From Edaphochlamys debaryana (taxonomy: Eukaryota; Chlorophyta; Chlorophyceae; Chlamydomonadales), in contig JAEHOE010000019.1 of NCBI GenBank assembly GCA_016858145.1, positions 248,001 to 312,000 of the forward strand: 64,000 bases of DNA, read 5' to 3'. The notes below the pieces were generated by a model. The model was not told the DNA's origin, searched no databases, and saw nothing but the letters and a program-made list of their open reading frames with translations. Of this stretch, positions 49,001 through 60,619 are shown piece by piece. The position numbers and the translations under genes were made by a program. Position 1 is the stretch's first letter, and the number at the start of each line of letters is the position of its first letter.

Positions 49001-50028
49001 CTGGAAAGCCATGTGCTTCTGCTTTAGCCGCTCCAGAGGCTTGGCGCCCCTGCAGCACGCCCGAAAGGAGTGAGAGGGCCGAGATTTGCATTCCGCTTGC
49101 CAAACCCCCAGGCTTCCCTGCCCGCTCACCGCTGCACGCCGTCCATGTAGACCGCGTCGGCGCTCTGGAAGTTCCCTCGCAGCTCAAAGAAGGTGGCGTA
49201 GGCCTCGTAGTATAGGGCGAAGTCCCGACCTATGCCCTTCTCCTGCGTGGGGAGCATCATGGGGGACAGGCACCATCGACTCGGCTCAAGAAGCCTGACA
49301 CCTGTTGACTTCAGTATTGCGTTCAGATTTTGCGTTTGAGGAAGCTCCAGGCACCGGGACTCGCATCTGGCCATACCCTCCCGACCGTGTGCACAAACCT
49401 TGAGGAAGAGGAAGACATCCCCTGGGTCAGGCAAGCAGTCAGCCTGCACAGTTGGCAGCAAGGCAGCGCGTGCGTCAGGGGGCAAGCGGAGGGGGGCTGG
49501 GGGGCCTGAGCTCAAGCCAGCTGGTCCCCCTTTCTCGTGGGTATGGCCCTAGCCCCAATTTGGTACTCACGTACTGAATCCAGATGCGCAAGAAGCGAAT
49601 GTCGTTGGTGTAGCGGGCGTGCTTCTGGAGCTCCGTGGTGCAGGTCTCAAGCACCTTCTGCAAGTCTGCCTTGCCACCACCCACGCCATACTCCTGCATC
49701 CACTTTATGTACCTGTGCACGCAGCATGAGAATAAGTCGCAACAAGTCGCATGTAGGGTCGGGAGGCGCGAGAAGCGGTTGCGCTGACCTCTGCCATGCC
49801 TCCAGAGGGTCGTCGCCTTCATAGTTTGCGACCTCCTCCCAGAGGGCCCTGCAGGCAGCATGAGACCTCAGTAGGTGCTGTGCGGGTGCGGGAGGTAATG
49901 TGGACGCACCTCCGCTTTGCCTCAAGAGCTTGCGTAGAAGGGTCCGCGACCGCGAGCTCCTGCAGCGCAGCCTTACTGCGGCCCTGTCTCACAGGGACGC
50001 AGTTCTCCTTCGTCTGCTCCCAGTCCAT
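46068..50028 (-). CDS. MAD3: MAD3/BUBR1-type spindle assembly checkpoint protein
   Basis: Nine minus-strand exons fit in phase: 50028-49910, 49848-49789, 49712-49571, 49443-49399, 49242-49130, 49049-48992, 48881-48570, 48449-46869, 46733-46068 (1031 aa). The start MDWEQTKENCVPVRQGR carries the N-terminal KEN box (7-9) found in MAD3/BUBR1, followed by the BUB1/MAD3 TPR domain to about 179 (YIKWMQEYG; IRFLRIWIQYADCLPDPGD; ALYYEAYATFFELRGNFQSA). A second KEN (IRKENLDRP, 298-300) and a GLEBS-like BUB3-binding segment (EMSCEELRALAWF, about 508-519) follow. No kinase domain is present, so this is the pseudosubstrate inhibitor type that, with MAD2 and BUB3, blocks APC/C-CDC20 at unattached kinetochores. 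Two FD-LNDMFS repeats (about 713 and 793) and four I-x-EDT motifs (about 881-1029) are noted separately. Divergent from SLX1. Confidence 0.92.
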
Positions 50029-50419
50029 GCTCCTTGAGCCGACGCCCGGCGCGCTCAAGCGAGCATCCTTCCTTCAATCGTTCTGCGTTGCGCAGCTCGC
50101 TGGTAAGGACACGAGCTGTAGTTGTTATGGTCGCTTGAGGAGTGAAGTCGGGTGTGCGTGTTGTGACAGGTGAGGCACGGCAAGCCCTGGGCCTCTGGCC
50201 GCGAGCTGGCGAGCTGCATCTGTCGCCGGGAGTTTGGATGGGACAGACCACCTTCCGCGCTTCTGAGCCCTGCCTTACAACGGAGAACATGTACTAGCAA
50301 GTGCCATCAGGCAGGGACTCCGACCCGGCTCTCAGCTGCAGACAGTGCAATTGGGCACCGACACGCCAAAGCCTGGCCACCACCGCAACCCGCAGGCAAT
50401 ATGTAAAGTAGACAGCATA
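50029..50419. promoter_or_regulatory. Short divergent promoter, MAD3 / SLX1
   Basis: Only 391 bases separate the two start codons, so the genes must share a compact bidirectional promoter including both 5' UTRs. No TATA box stands out. Confidence 0.6.
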
Positions 50420-53400
50420 ATGGCACCGAAGGCGGGCGCACGGGCCTGCAAGGAGGACCACCAGGAGCAGGAGGGCATGCGCAAGTTTCACGGCTGCTAC
50501 CTGCTCGTGAGCCACCACCCAAAGCTCAAGGGCCGAACATACATCGGGTAAGCATCGGTGCACCTGGGGACGGGCGGGGTGTGGTCGCACTCTGCCGCCG
50601 TGTGTCGGTGCCCGAGCCCCGGTACCCACCACACGCTGCGGTGCGTCTCACAGGTACACGGACCAGCCCCGCCGGCGGATAAGGCAGCACAATGGCATCA
50701 TCTTGGGCGGTGCAGTGAAGACATCGCGGTGGGGCTTTTACTGGCTGGGGCCGTTTCGGGGGCAGGTATCAAGCAACGGGCTCGCCAACCAACAAGGCAT
50801 CCACCCCGCAGGGCCCGGCCATGGGAGATGACGCTCGTTGTCTACGGCTTTCCCACAAAGGTGACAGTGCGTCAAGACCAAACCTTGGGCTCTCTGGCAT
50901 GGGTGCTCTAGCTACCCCAGGACTCCTTGAGGTATTGTGCAGGGAACTAACCTGCCCTCGCTTCTTCCCGCATGGACCTCCGCACATCAGGTGTTGGCCC
51001 TGCAGTTCGAGTGGGCGTGGCAGAAGCCCGAGACCAGCGTCACCGTGCGCCCGGTGGCCCAGGCGCTGGGCAAGGCGAAGCTCACGGGGATCAAGGGCAA
51101 GGTGCGACATGTGTGGTCAACGTCGGGGCCATCACGGGCAACAAGGGTAGCCGCCCGGCGCCGTTGCCCTGCTGTGCCGCACTGTGCATACAGTAGATGC
51201 CCATTTAGTACCTCCTACCTTGCCGTCGTGCCTCGCACAGCAACCTCGTGAATATTCCACATGCCCCGCCCACGTTACAGATCCAGCTCATGCTGAACAT
51301 GCTGCACCTATCGCCCTGGCGCTACTACCCGCTCACCGTGCAATACCTCAAGCAGGACTTCGCAACGGCCGTGAAGGGTGGGTCTGGGCTAGAAAGGTGC
51401 AAGCACTGGTCCTTCCAGCGCGTCACCTTCGGATCATGTACCACGGTCTGCAGAGGGTCCCATGTGTGGACTTCCGCCGACAGGCCTATCGGCCGCCCAC
51501 TGTTTCCCGCCCCAGAGAGCGTCGTCTCGGCCCCTGCGCACGTCAACGTCTTCACCGCCCCCATGACGGAGCTTCCGCTGGCTCTGGGCGATCTGACGGA
51601 CCTGGTGGACGCCAAAGGGACCCCGATGAAGGGCAGCGGCACGGCTGTGGAGCAGGGAGCAGAGGAGGGCGCGCTGGGCGCAGGCGAGGACGACGGGGCG
51701 CGCAAGGACCAGGGCTGGGGGGGCAGCACGCAGGCGGCGGCCGAGGGGCGCGGGGGCGGCAGCGGGACCAGCAGCAGTGAGGAGGACGGAGAGGAGGGCA
51801 GCGGGAGCGCGGCTGAGGTGGACGTCGAGGAAGTCATGGTAAGAGACAGGCACGGGCTGCTGAGGTGTAGAAACGCGGATTTGCGTTTCGAGCTGGGGAG
51901 CAAGTTAAAACACGTTTCCACTGCATGCTGCTCTGCGTGCTGACGTGTGTGCTCCTTTTACCTTATATTCATCGCTGCTGCACTTTCCGTGCTCCTACCG
52001 CAGGCATTACAGCCAACGGGTCCCTCCCCCGCCAAGGGCAGCCGCGCTGCAAAGGCCGCCGCCGCCCAGGCCGCAGCGCCGCGCTGCCGGGTGTGCTCCC
52101 TGGCCGTCCTCCGCCACATCATGTACTGCCGCCACTGCGAGGAGCACTGGCACATCGACTGCCTGGCCAACGAGTGGTGCGCCATGCAGGCAGCCACCGG
52201 GTGCGCACCCGTAGCCACACGCTTCGGGGGCGTCCCCGAGACCGGCCGCTGCCCCGCCTGCGCCGCGGAGCACACGTGGATCGGGCTGCTGAAAGACATG
52301 CAGACGGTCGGCTGGGAGGGCAGGAGCGGGCGAAGGTGAGCTGGGCGGTGCCTTGGCGGATCGGGAGTGCGCCCAACTGTTACCCATAGGCTAGCTGATT
52401 AGCTGTAAGCATTGATTATTGTCGAGCTTGGTGGTGCTCACTCGAAGCTTGCCCTGATCCCCTAACATGACCGTAGGCGCAAGGGCAAGGCAACGGCCAA
52501 AGCGGCGGCGGCCGGCAAGGCAGAACCCGACGCCGAGGCCAAGCCGCCGGCCAAGTCCCGCAAGAGCGCCGCCAAGTCCAAAGCCATGGCTCTGGCTGAA
52601 GCAGGCGACGCCACAGGGACGGTGGGCGTGGCCGCAGCAGCCAAGGCACCGGCCAAGCCGCGGTCAAGGGCCAAGAAGGCGACTGCGGCACCCGTTGCCG
52701 CGGACACGGAAGACGCGGCTGGGCCGGGGCCAAGCTCCGCTGCTCTGGCCGCCGCCACCGCCGTGGCCAAACCGGCCCGGAAGCCGCGGGGGGCGGCATC
52801 CGCGGCTGGGACGGCCGGGAGGGGTCGCCGCAAGGCTGCTGAGCCGCCCGCAGCCGGCAACGCAGCTGGCGACGGTCCCACGGCCGATGCGGCTGCGGAG
52901 GCTGAGGTGCCCAAGGCAAAGAAGAAGGCGGCCGCCAAGCTGCGTGCGCCCCGGCGCAAGGCACCCGTGGTCTCGGAGGAGGGCCTTGGCGATGCTGACG
53001 CGGTGGGCATAGGGGGGGCCAGCGAGGGCAAAGGCAGCGACGTGGCTCGGGGCTCACCACCTGGTGTCCGCACGCGTCGAGCCCACACGCGTACGTCCGC
53101 CATGGCGGCGAGCGAGGTTCCCTCTGGCATCTACCTGCAGCTTCCATACCCACACACGCCCCCGCCCTTAGTCAGCACCCCGCGCCTTCCAGCGGCTCGT
53201 CGCGCTGCCGTACCGATCACGCACGTGCAAGGTGCTTATCGTCCAGTCCTGCGGCTGCTGTAGCTCTGGGCTGGCCGCCAGTAGCATCTCAAGCCTCCCG
53301 CCGCCGCCACCGCGCTTGCCGCCGCAGGGTGCGCGAGGCGACGCGGCGGCGGGACCGAGCCTGGGGTCTCCGTCGAAGCGGCAGCGAGGCCAGCCCGACC

Positions 53401-55145
53401 CGGGAGCGGCCGGGCCCTCAGCTCCAGAGGCGAACCAGGCGGACCCCATGGGGCCAGCACCAGACGCAGCCGACGCCTCGCCGCTACCGCTCTGGCGTCG
53501 GCTGCAGGCACGCGTCACGAGCGGCGCCGGGACGGCGCCGACCGTACGCGCTGGCCCTGCCGTGCCGGCCCCAGCCAGGTCCCCCGCACGGCCGGCCTAC
53601 GCTGACTGGAGCGACGATGACGCCAGCAGCGGTGACGGTGGCGGTTCCCCCGCGACCACTGCCCGGCTCCAGTCGCCGCTGCGGAAGGTGCATGCGCTAC
53701 AGCAGCGGACGCAGCAGCAGCCTGCTTGGCGGGAAGCAGCGGGGCTGGGCGAGGGGGAGTTCGCTGAGGGCGAGGAGGTGGCGGCCGCTGGCGGAACAGA
53801 GGGGCTGGGCACGGACGCCAGTGATGAGGGCTTCGAGGAGGTGGAGCAAGAGCAGGACCTCGTCATCATTGGCACGACCAGCGAGGAGGATGAAAGCTGC
53901 GGAGGGGACGGAGGGAAGGAGGAAGGCGAGAGCGATGGAGATGAGGACGGAGGCGAGGACGAGGGTCTGGAGGAGCATACGCCGAGTGCTTCGAGTGAGG
54001 AGGAAGCGGTGCTCGTGGAGGACGATGAGGAGGAGGAGGCAGGGGCGGAGGGGCCCGCCGGTGCCGCTGCTAAGCACAGCGGCGGGCTGGAGGGCAGCCC
54101 CGGCGGGCCCGCCACGCACCGCCCCTTCTCGCCCATGGACCAGTCGCCCCCGCCTCAGCGACCCCTAGGGCTCGAGTTGGAGCCTGATACCGGCCAAGCC
54201 ATGCCAGCAGTGGGATACACCCCGCCTCCGCGCTCCCAGGCTGCCGCGGCGGGTCCGGGCAACGGCAGCGGTGCCTTCGGCAGCCCCGCCTGGGAGGTGC
54301 CGGTCATGGGCTCGACCGACCGCGGCTCCGCGGGAGCCGCTGCTGGGTCCTCTGGCGGCGGCGTCGCGACGCTCATGGCCGGCCTCCGCTGCGCCACTGC
54401 CTCCGGGGGGCCAGGCGGCAGCCTGGGCGAGGGCTGTGCCGGTGGCGGCCCAAGCAGTCGGGCACGCCACCCCCGCACCGCTGCCCCTGCCGCGGGCAGG
54501 ACGGTGGACCCTGAGTTGGGGGCCTCGGTCCAGGGCGGGGGCTCGGGCTCAGAGCCCGATGCGGGGGCTGGGCTCCAAGCTGTGCCTGCAACCTCATCAG
54601 GAGGCGCCCATGGTGCCGCCCCACACCCTGCCGCCGCCCCTGCCGTGGTGGACCTGTGCACACCGCTGCCGTTGAGCAAGCGGCTGGCGGGCAGGGCAGC
54701 CGCGGCGGCTGGGGTTGGGGCTGGGGCTTGGGCCGCAGCAGCCGACAGCAGCCAGATGGCAGCCCAGGGGCACGGCAAGCGGCTCCGCAGCCCCAAGCCG
54801 GGGCCGCAGTGCGCTGCATCCCTCGCTGCTGCGGCCATGCCCCTCGCAGCTGCAGCCGCAAGGCTGGCAGGCGAGCCCGACGCTGGCCTGCGCCATCCGC
54901 CCGTCGGTGCGGCGTTCGGGCGGCAAGGCATGGAGCCGGCCGAGGCGGAGGGCCCCGGGGGCTGGTCCACATCGCCGTGGCCCCTGCGCCAGCGGCGCGT
55001 CGTGGATGCAGGGGAGGGCTCTACAGATGGGGACGAGGACGCGGGACTGGGCAGCGGAGGTGCAATGCATGGTTCCGGGAACGCGGGGGGCGTAGGAGCT
55101 GCAGCGGGTACTGCCGACGACGAGGATGTCATCATCATTGACTGA
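50420..55145 (+). CDS. SLX1: SLX1 structure-specific endonuclease subunit with long C-terminal extension
   Basis: Exons 50420-50547, 50654-50728, 50812-50860, 50991-51101, 51281-51377, 51516-51838 and 52004-52335 fit in phase, then an exon from 52477, and a last exon from about 53328 to TGA at 55143-55145. The GIY-YIG nuclease fold is clear: FHGCYLLVS (GIY variant), GRTYIGYTDQPRRRIRQHNG with the catalytic Arg, GGAVKTSRARPWEM with the catalytic Glu, then ALQFEWAWQKP, all SLX1 hallmarks. A C-terminal PHD/RING-like zinc domain follows (CRVC, CRHC, HWHIDC, CPAC). With SLX4 it would cut branched DNA such as Holliday junctions in the nucleus. Beyond the usual end lies a Lys/Ala-rich stretch and a 600-residue acidic, low-complexity extension with SUMO-interaction-like motifs. 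The donor of the exon from 52477 was not fixed (between about 53000 and 53240), so the extension's linkage is likely, not proven. Confidence 0.88.
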
Positions 55146-56078
55146 GCAATCCACGCACTGGGTCGGGATGGGACTGCAGGGCGGGTCTCAATTGTGGGCA
55201 GATGGGAGATGCGCAGGCAGTGGGAGGTGTGCTGTCGTTGGACTGTCAAGGGATCCGTGGACTGAGTCGATGCGACATGCGACACTGCCGGGCGAGGCTG
55301 GAGGCGGCGTGAGGCGGGATTGGAAAGGTGCAGGATGATTGCAGTGGTTTTAGGAGTGGGGGCTGAGGCAGGCGGTCTGTGGCTGCTGCTGAGGTAAGGA
55401 TAGGACGGCCCGCTGGCCTTGGCTACTAGTACCGGCGGCCGTGGCGGGGCACTTGCGCGCAAAGGGCCTCCGGTGCTCTTTACCGCATCTTCCGACACCT
55501 GCAAGGTCCTCCTTACCTCATGGGTCATGGCCCACAACATCCGTCTGTGCCGTGGAAGCTTCAAGGAGGTCAGAGGTGTCTCTGCGCAAAGCCCGTTGTA
55601 GATGGCAGAAGCTGATGCGGATGGGGCCACAGACACCTACCTATACCCCTCCACACCTGATAGAGGCCGAGGATCAGCTGTGCGGCGGATGGGGCCTGCT
55701 GCGGGCCGGAACGGCCTCAGAGCCCAGACCGTGGCAGGTGTGAAGAAACGTCGAAGTCGGGGGAAGGCCTGCGAGTTGTATGCGCAGTTGCGAGGGGTGG
55801 GGGTGGGGGGTGGCGGGGTTGCCACAGGCAAGCGGCACTGCAGCACGCACCAGGCCAGGCCCAGGCCCCAGTAGATGCCACCTGCTCCTTGTTGCCTACC
55901 CGCACTCGCGCAGCAGTTGATCCGCTTCCCCCTCTTCACCACACCACTACATTGCAGCCTTTTCCACATACGCGCGAACATCCGCCTTGAGAGACCTAGT
56001 GGCGAGATGGCCGTGAGCGGCGAGCCCTGGTGGCGATAGCGCGAAGAGCTTTCGATTAGGAGGTGCAGAAGGGGCGCA
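55146..56078. other. SLX1 3' UTR and VPS23 promoter
   Basis: No TGTAA found by eye and no gene supported; it must hold the 3' end of SLX1 and the promoter and 5' UTR of VPS23. Confidence 0.35.
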
Positions 56079-59000
56079 ATGTCGTCGAGCGTGCAGGAAT
56101 ACTTGACTTCGGTCCTCTCTCAGCGCGGGCCCTCAGCTGTGCCCTACGATGAGGCCGTCAAGTGGAACGTGCGAGAGCATGTCTCTGAGCTTCAAACGGC
56201 AAGCGGCTGCGGGTCCGAGCTCAGCGGTCAGAGAAGCTGCGCGAGAGAGCTGACCCGCGTTTGCGCGCACGCAGGTCTTCCCAACGTTGAACGTCAAGCT
56301 CAGCGAGTACCATAGCAATGATGGCCGGTGGGTTTAGCTTCTGGGCAAGCAGCATCGGCACGCATCGTTGGTGACGCGCTCCTGACGCCCTGTCCCCGCC
56401 CCTGTCAGGACGCTCAACGTGCTCAAGGTGGAGGGGACGATACCCATCCACTACCAGGTGCGTGCTCGTGCGTGTGGGCTGTCGCCGATGGCTGTCGATC
56501 CTCTACCGCCGCGGCCCTCGCCTCGACCCAACCCCTCGGCTGCTGGCTTCCCCCACACTGTTCCCCCACGATGGCCACACCGCGCAGGGAGCCAAGTACA
56601 ACATACCCATCCTCATGTGGCTGGAGGAGCGGTACCCGTTCAGCCCACCGCTCATTTACGTGGTGCCCACGGCCAACATGATCGTGCGAGCGGGCACGTA
56701 CGTCAACCCCAGCGGCCAGGTCACGACGCCGCTGCTGCGGTCCTGGCTGTACCCCAGCAGCAACCTGGTGGACGTGGTGCTGGAGATGTCACAGGTGTTT
56801 GGGCACGAGCCGCCCCTGTACACCAAGCCGCCCGGCTACGTCCCGCCACCCAACGCCACTATGCCTGGGATGCCGCCGCAGCCGTCTCAGAGCTACTCGG
56901 CCGCGCACGGCGGCTCGGGGCCGCCCTCAGGGGGTGGTGGCGGCGCCCCGGTGACCTCTGGCAACAGCCATACCAACGGCTACGCCCAGTATCCCTCGGT
57001 CTCGGGAGCAGCCACTAGCAGCCTGACTCCCTATGCCACGCCTTCTGTGGGCAACACCCCCAGCTCTACCCCGGGTCCCGCACCAGGCCCCGCCGGCGGC
57101 TGGGGTGGAGCTGCGGCGGCCGGGCCCTACGGCGCCGTCCCGCCGCCTCCGCCCCCGCCTCCGCCCCCGCCGCCCCAAGGCCCCTTCGGCCTGGGCGGTC
57201 TCTTCGGCGGCCTCTTCGGCGGCCAGCAACAGCCCCCGCCACCCCCGCCGCCCATGCATCCCGGTGCCTCGTCCACCACACACGCCCCGCCCCCGCCCCC
57301 GCCGCCGCCACCCGAGCCGCCCAAACCGTCCGTGACAAAGGACGAGCTGGACGTTCACTTCCGGCATCTGGCCATCGATGCGCTGTCATCCCGGCTGGCC
57401 GCCATCCAGCGGCGGTACAGCGAACACGTGGCGGACGCCACCGTACGGGAGTTGGAGGTGCAGGCGCAGCTGAGCGAGCGGAGGGCCCAGCTGCAGGCAA
57501 CGGTGCGTGGCGAGCGTGGCGGGGTGGAGCCCCCGATGGGGCAAAAGATGTTTATGGACAATCGCGCAACGGGGGAGGGTCGGGAAGGCTCAGGAGGCCC
57601 ACATTGTGGGCATAGACGGTGGGCCCAGCTTTGGGCTTGGGCCGAAAACAGTACTTAAAACTCGTAGAGGGACAAAGCACAGCGGAGAGGGTTCGGTCAG
57701 GGTCGGGCGGGCCCCAGGCCGCATGTGCTCAGTGGCGAACCAGGGCACCTCGAGATCCGACTCGGCTTACTAGTAGCGTGCGCGTGCCAGCCGTAACCGA
57801 GGAGGAGCAGGCTGCGGCAAGGGCAAAGGCAAGGGCCTGCATGGTTGTGTAGTTGTTGTTATCTGCCCTGAGGCTGAAGCTTGACCAAGCCCCCTGCTCC
57901 CATGCTTGCACCCCGCAGCACGACGCACTGACGGCGGAGCGCATGGGCACGGAGACGCAGGTGGCGGAGCTGGCGGCAAAGACCAAGGCGCTGCAGGCAG
58001 GGCGGGGCGCCGGGGCGGGAGCGGGCGCTGACTCGATGGGTGTGACGGCTGGGGAGTCATGGGCATTCTCCTTAGACGTCACGAAACAGGAAGCGTCTGT
58101 AAATAATTCTGCCCACGAACCCAGTGAGACCTACCCGGCCCCGTGCAGTGTAGCCCCGCCGGGCGCGAGCTCGGCCCCCGGTTCCCATGACACCTTAGCA
58201 CACCGCACCCGTGCGCCGACCCCTCCTTTTCCCTTGCGTGCCCTCCCTCCCGCGCCCCAGGGCTGGCTGGACCGCAACGAGGCGCGCGCCCTGGCCTTCG
58301 ACCCGGACGCAGGGTCTGTCAGCAGCCACCTGCAGCCCGCGGACCCGCTGTGCGCGCAGGGGCTGGAGACGCAGGTGGGGCGGGGCGGGGCAGCGGACGG
58401 CGGGCCGGCGGGCAGGGCACGCGCGGCTGGCCTGTTGGGTGTCGTAAGCCTTGCGCACCGGCTGGCCTCGGGCGGGGCTGGTGCACTTGGACTTGGTTGG
58501 AGCCATGCCAATCCCGGTGTCTGGGTGGGGCGACGCCCGCGTTCGAGCGTGTCAAAGCTTGGAAGGAATCTAACCTTCATCAGCGGTTCAGCGTTGACCA
58601 GTCCGACTGGTCGCTGAAGCCATTGACACGGGCGCTGGTAGAGTTGGGGCGCTGGGGACGGGCTCGTCAGGCCACGGCGCGGTCTGGCACGGGTGACGCG
58701 AAGGTGGTCTCAGACTAAAGATTCTTGAGCATGGAGTGCAGAGAGCCGTTGAGCCCGGCCCGCACAGCCCTCAGCACTCCATGCTCAAGGACCTGTACTC
58801 TCTTGACGCATGAGCCGGCTGAGCGGCAAGTGCGCGTGGTGGGCTCCACATGGTTCACATGGACTTGCTCACCCACGGCTTCGGCCCGCTGCACGCGGCC
58901 CTCGGGTTGTGCTGTTCTGAGAGGCTGCGGCAGCTCCAGCCCGGGCTCACACCGGACTTCCACCTTGCGCCTCAAAGCACACACTTGGCGACCGCTTGTG

Positions 59001-59705
59001 CACACTGCCGCAACGCCACTGGGCCTCCCCGCCCCCGCCGCTTCCTGGCAAGGCGATGCGGATCCGCTTAGCATCATACACCACTCCTCCCGCCCGTCCA
59101 CCCTTTTCGCCTCCCTGCCCCCAGGCCCGCGACCTGGCCGTGGAGGACGCCATCCTGGCCCTGGACAAGCTGCTGCAGACCGGGCAGGTGCCGCTGGACG
59201 CATACCTCAAGCAGGCGAGCGGCGGGGGCCGGGGGAGCAGGCGAGGGGGCAGCAGGGTAGGGTGCTTGAACGACGCGCCGTGCCGCAGTCGTGCGTATCG
59301 TTCGACCAATCGTTCGACCAACCGCCACTCGTGATAGCATTTCCCTGGCTTTCCGGTTCCTGAGCAGCCCCTGACGCCCGACCCACATCGCTCCCGCAGG
59401 TGCGGGCGCTGGCGCGCAAGCAGTTCTTCAGCCGCGCGCTGGGGCTCAAGGTTGCCGTGGTGCAGCAGGTGGCGGCCGCGCAGCAGCCGCCCGGGCTGCA
59501 CCACTCGGCCAGCTTCCACACGCAGCCCTACCCCATCGCGCACGGAGACAGCTGGGCGCACCGCATGCACGAGACCGGCCCGCCCGCGGGCGCGGGGATG
59601 GGCATGGGCATGCCGCCGCCCGGCCCCGGGCGGCCGCCCCACCCGCCTAGCATGGGGACGCACACGGCGATGCTGACCAACCCGCTCACGGGGTCAGGGC
59701 GGTGA
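56079..59705 (+). CDS. VPS23: ESCRT-I subunit VPS23/TSG101 (UEV and steadiness-box protein)
   Basis: Eight exons: 56079-56198, 56275-56327, 56409-56457, 56588-57502, 57919-57996, 58261-58374, 59125-59214, 59400-59705 (574 aa). Residues about 10-150 form the UEV domain, a catalytically dead E2 fold: GTIPIHYQGAKYNIPILMWL, ERYPFSPPLIYVVPT, then YVNPSGQVTTPLLRSWLYP and FGHEPPLYTKPP. A Gly/Pro-rich linker with Pro runs (about 170-290) precedes a short coiled coil and the C-terminal steadiness box (ARDLAVEDAILALDKLLQTG..DAYLKQVRALARKQFFSRAL), the ESCRT-I core-binding part. It would bind ubiquitinated cargo and P-T/S-A-P motifs on endosomes. A Gly/Met/Pro-rich tail follows the box, which normally ends the protein. 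Three introns appear to use GC donors (after 56198, 57996 and 59214); the first is best supported. Confidence 0.93.
58724..58789. repeat. Perfect 16-base inverted repeat in a VPS23 intron
   Basis: CTTGAGCATGGAGTGC at 58724-58739 and its exact reverse complement at 58774-58789, separated by 34 bases, inside the intron 58375-59124. The transcript could form a stable hairpin. Confidence 0.85.
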
Positions 59706-60619
59706 GGGGCTGTGGGCAGGGCGGGAGTGGGCGAGCAGGGCTGGGAGAGGGGGCAGATGGCGGGAGGCTGTGGGGGCGGAAGAGAGTTGAGGTGGGAAGT
59801 GTGTGCGCGTGGCAGACGGGCAAAGCTGTCGTTGAGGGTGTGGCTTGACAGGAGGGATTGCGCTGATGGAGGAGTGGCTGGTCCGATCATGGACTGGTGG
59901 GGCTAGGGCTAGAGAGGCTAGAGGGCGTACGGTAGGAGGTGTGCCCCAGCTCGGCATGGGCACGGTCGCAAGGAGGCTGGCCTGGCTTCCACGCGTGACG
60001 CGCTGGCGGTGCCGAGGGTGGCTCTGGTGGCCCGCACTCAGGGTCGTCGAGAGCAGGTAGCCCTGACAACGTCTGGTGCCGACTAGGTTGTCCAGCTGTG
60101 CTAGTGAAGAGGGTGTCGCTAACTGTTGCGGAAGGCGCCGAGGCTGTGTGAGGAGAAGAGGGGTGGTCGGTGTGCAGAAGCCCCCACGGGGGGTCGTTCT
60201 GTCCTGTACCAGTTGTAGGAGGCATGATTCAACCTTGGCCCTGCAACGCGCCGGTCGCTTGGGCGGCCACCAACGCCTCGCATGTCGACTGGCATGTCGC
60301 TAAAAGTTCATAGCGCGGTTGTCTTCCTCGCAGTGCCCTAATTGCCCCTTCACTTGCGTCCTTCATGAGCACAAGCTGGGCCGTGGGGGCTCTTCACTGA
60401 CCGGGGTGGGGAGCTAGGAGGTTTCCCATTAATCGTATGCAGTACATGAAGTTCCCGCGCCTTACCCCCAGAGGTCTCGCAAATTTGTGCATACTCCGCG
60501 CCCAGCACACCGCGTTGTTAAGCCGCCCCGGCCAGCCTCTGCCTCCTTTGCAAAAAGGGCACTTTGACAGTCATTCGACGAAATTGGGGCGCCCCAAGCA
60601 GCCGGTGTGGCCATCGAGG
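59706..60619. other. VPS23 3' UTR and haemoglobin promoter
   Basis: About 0.9 kb without a supported gene. The TGTAA signal was not found by eye. The right half should hold the promoter of the truncated haemoglobin gene. Confidence 0.35.

Noticed and set aside
46068..49187. Single 1039-residue open frame as one uninterrupted MAD3 exon
   Set aside because: It reads through three in-frame introns (48882-49187 contains exon 6 in another frame, 48450-48569 and 46734-46868 are intronic); good GT/AG sites and MAD3 homology support splicing.
54155..55636. 493-residue minus-strand frame opposite the SLX1 extension
   Set aside because: Ala/Pro/Ser composition typical of a complementary-strand shadow; the plus frame has acidic runs and SIM-like motifs and connects to SLX1 exons.
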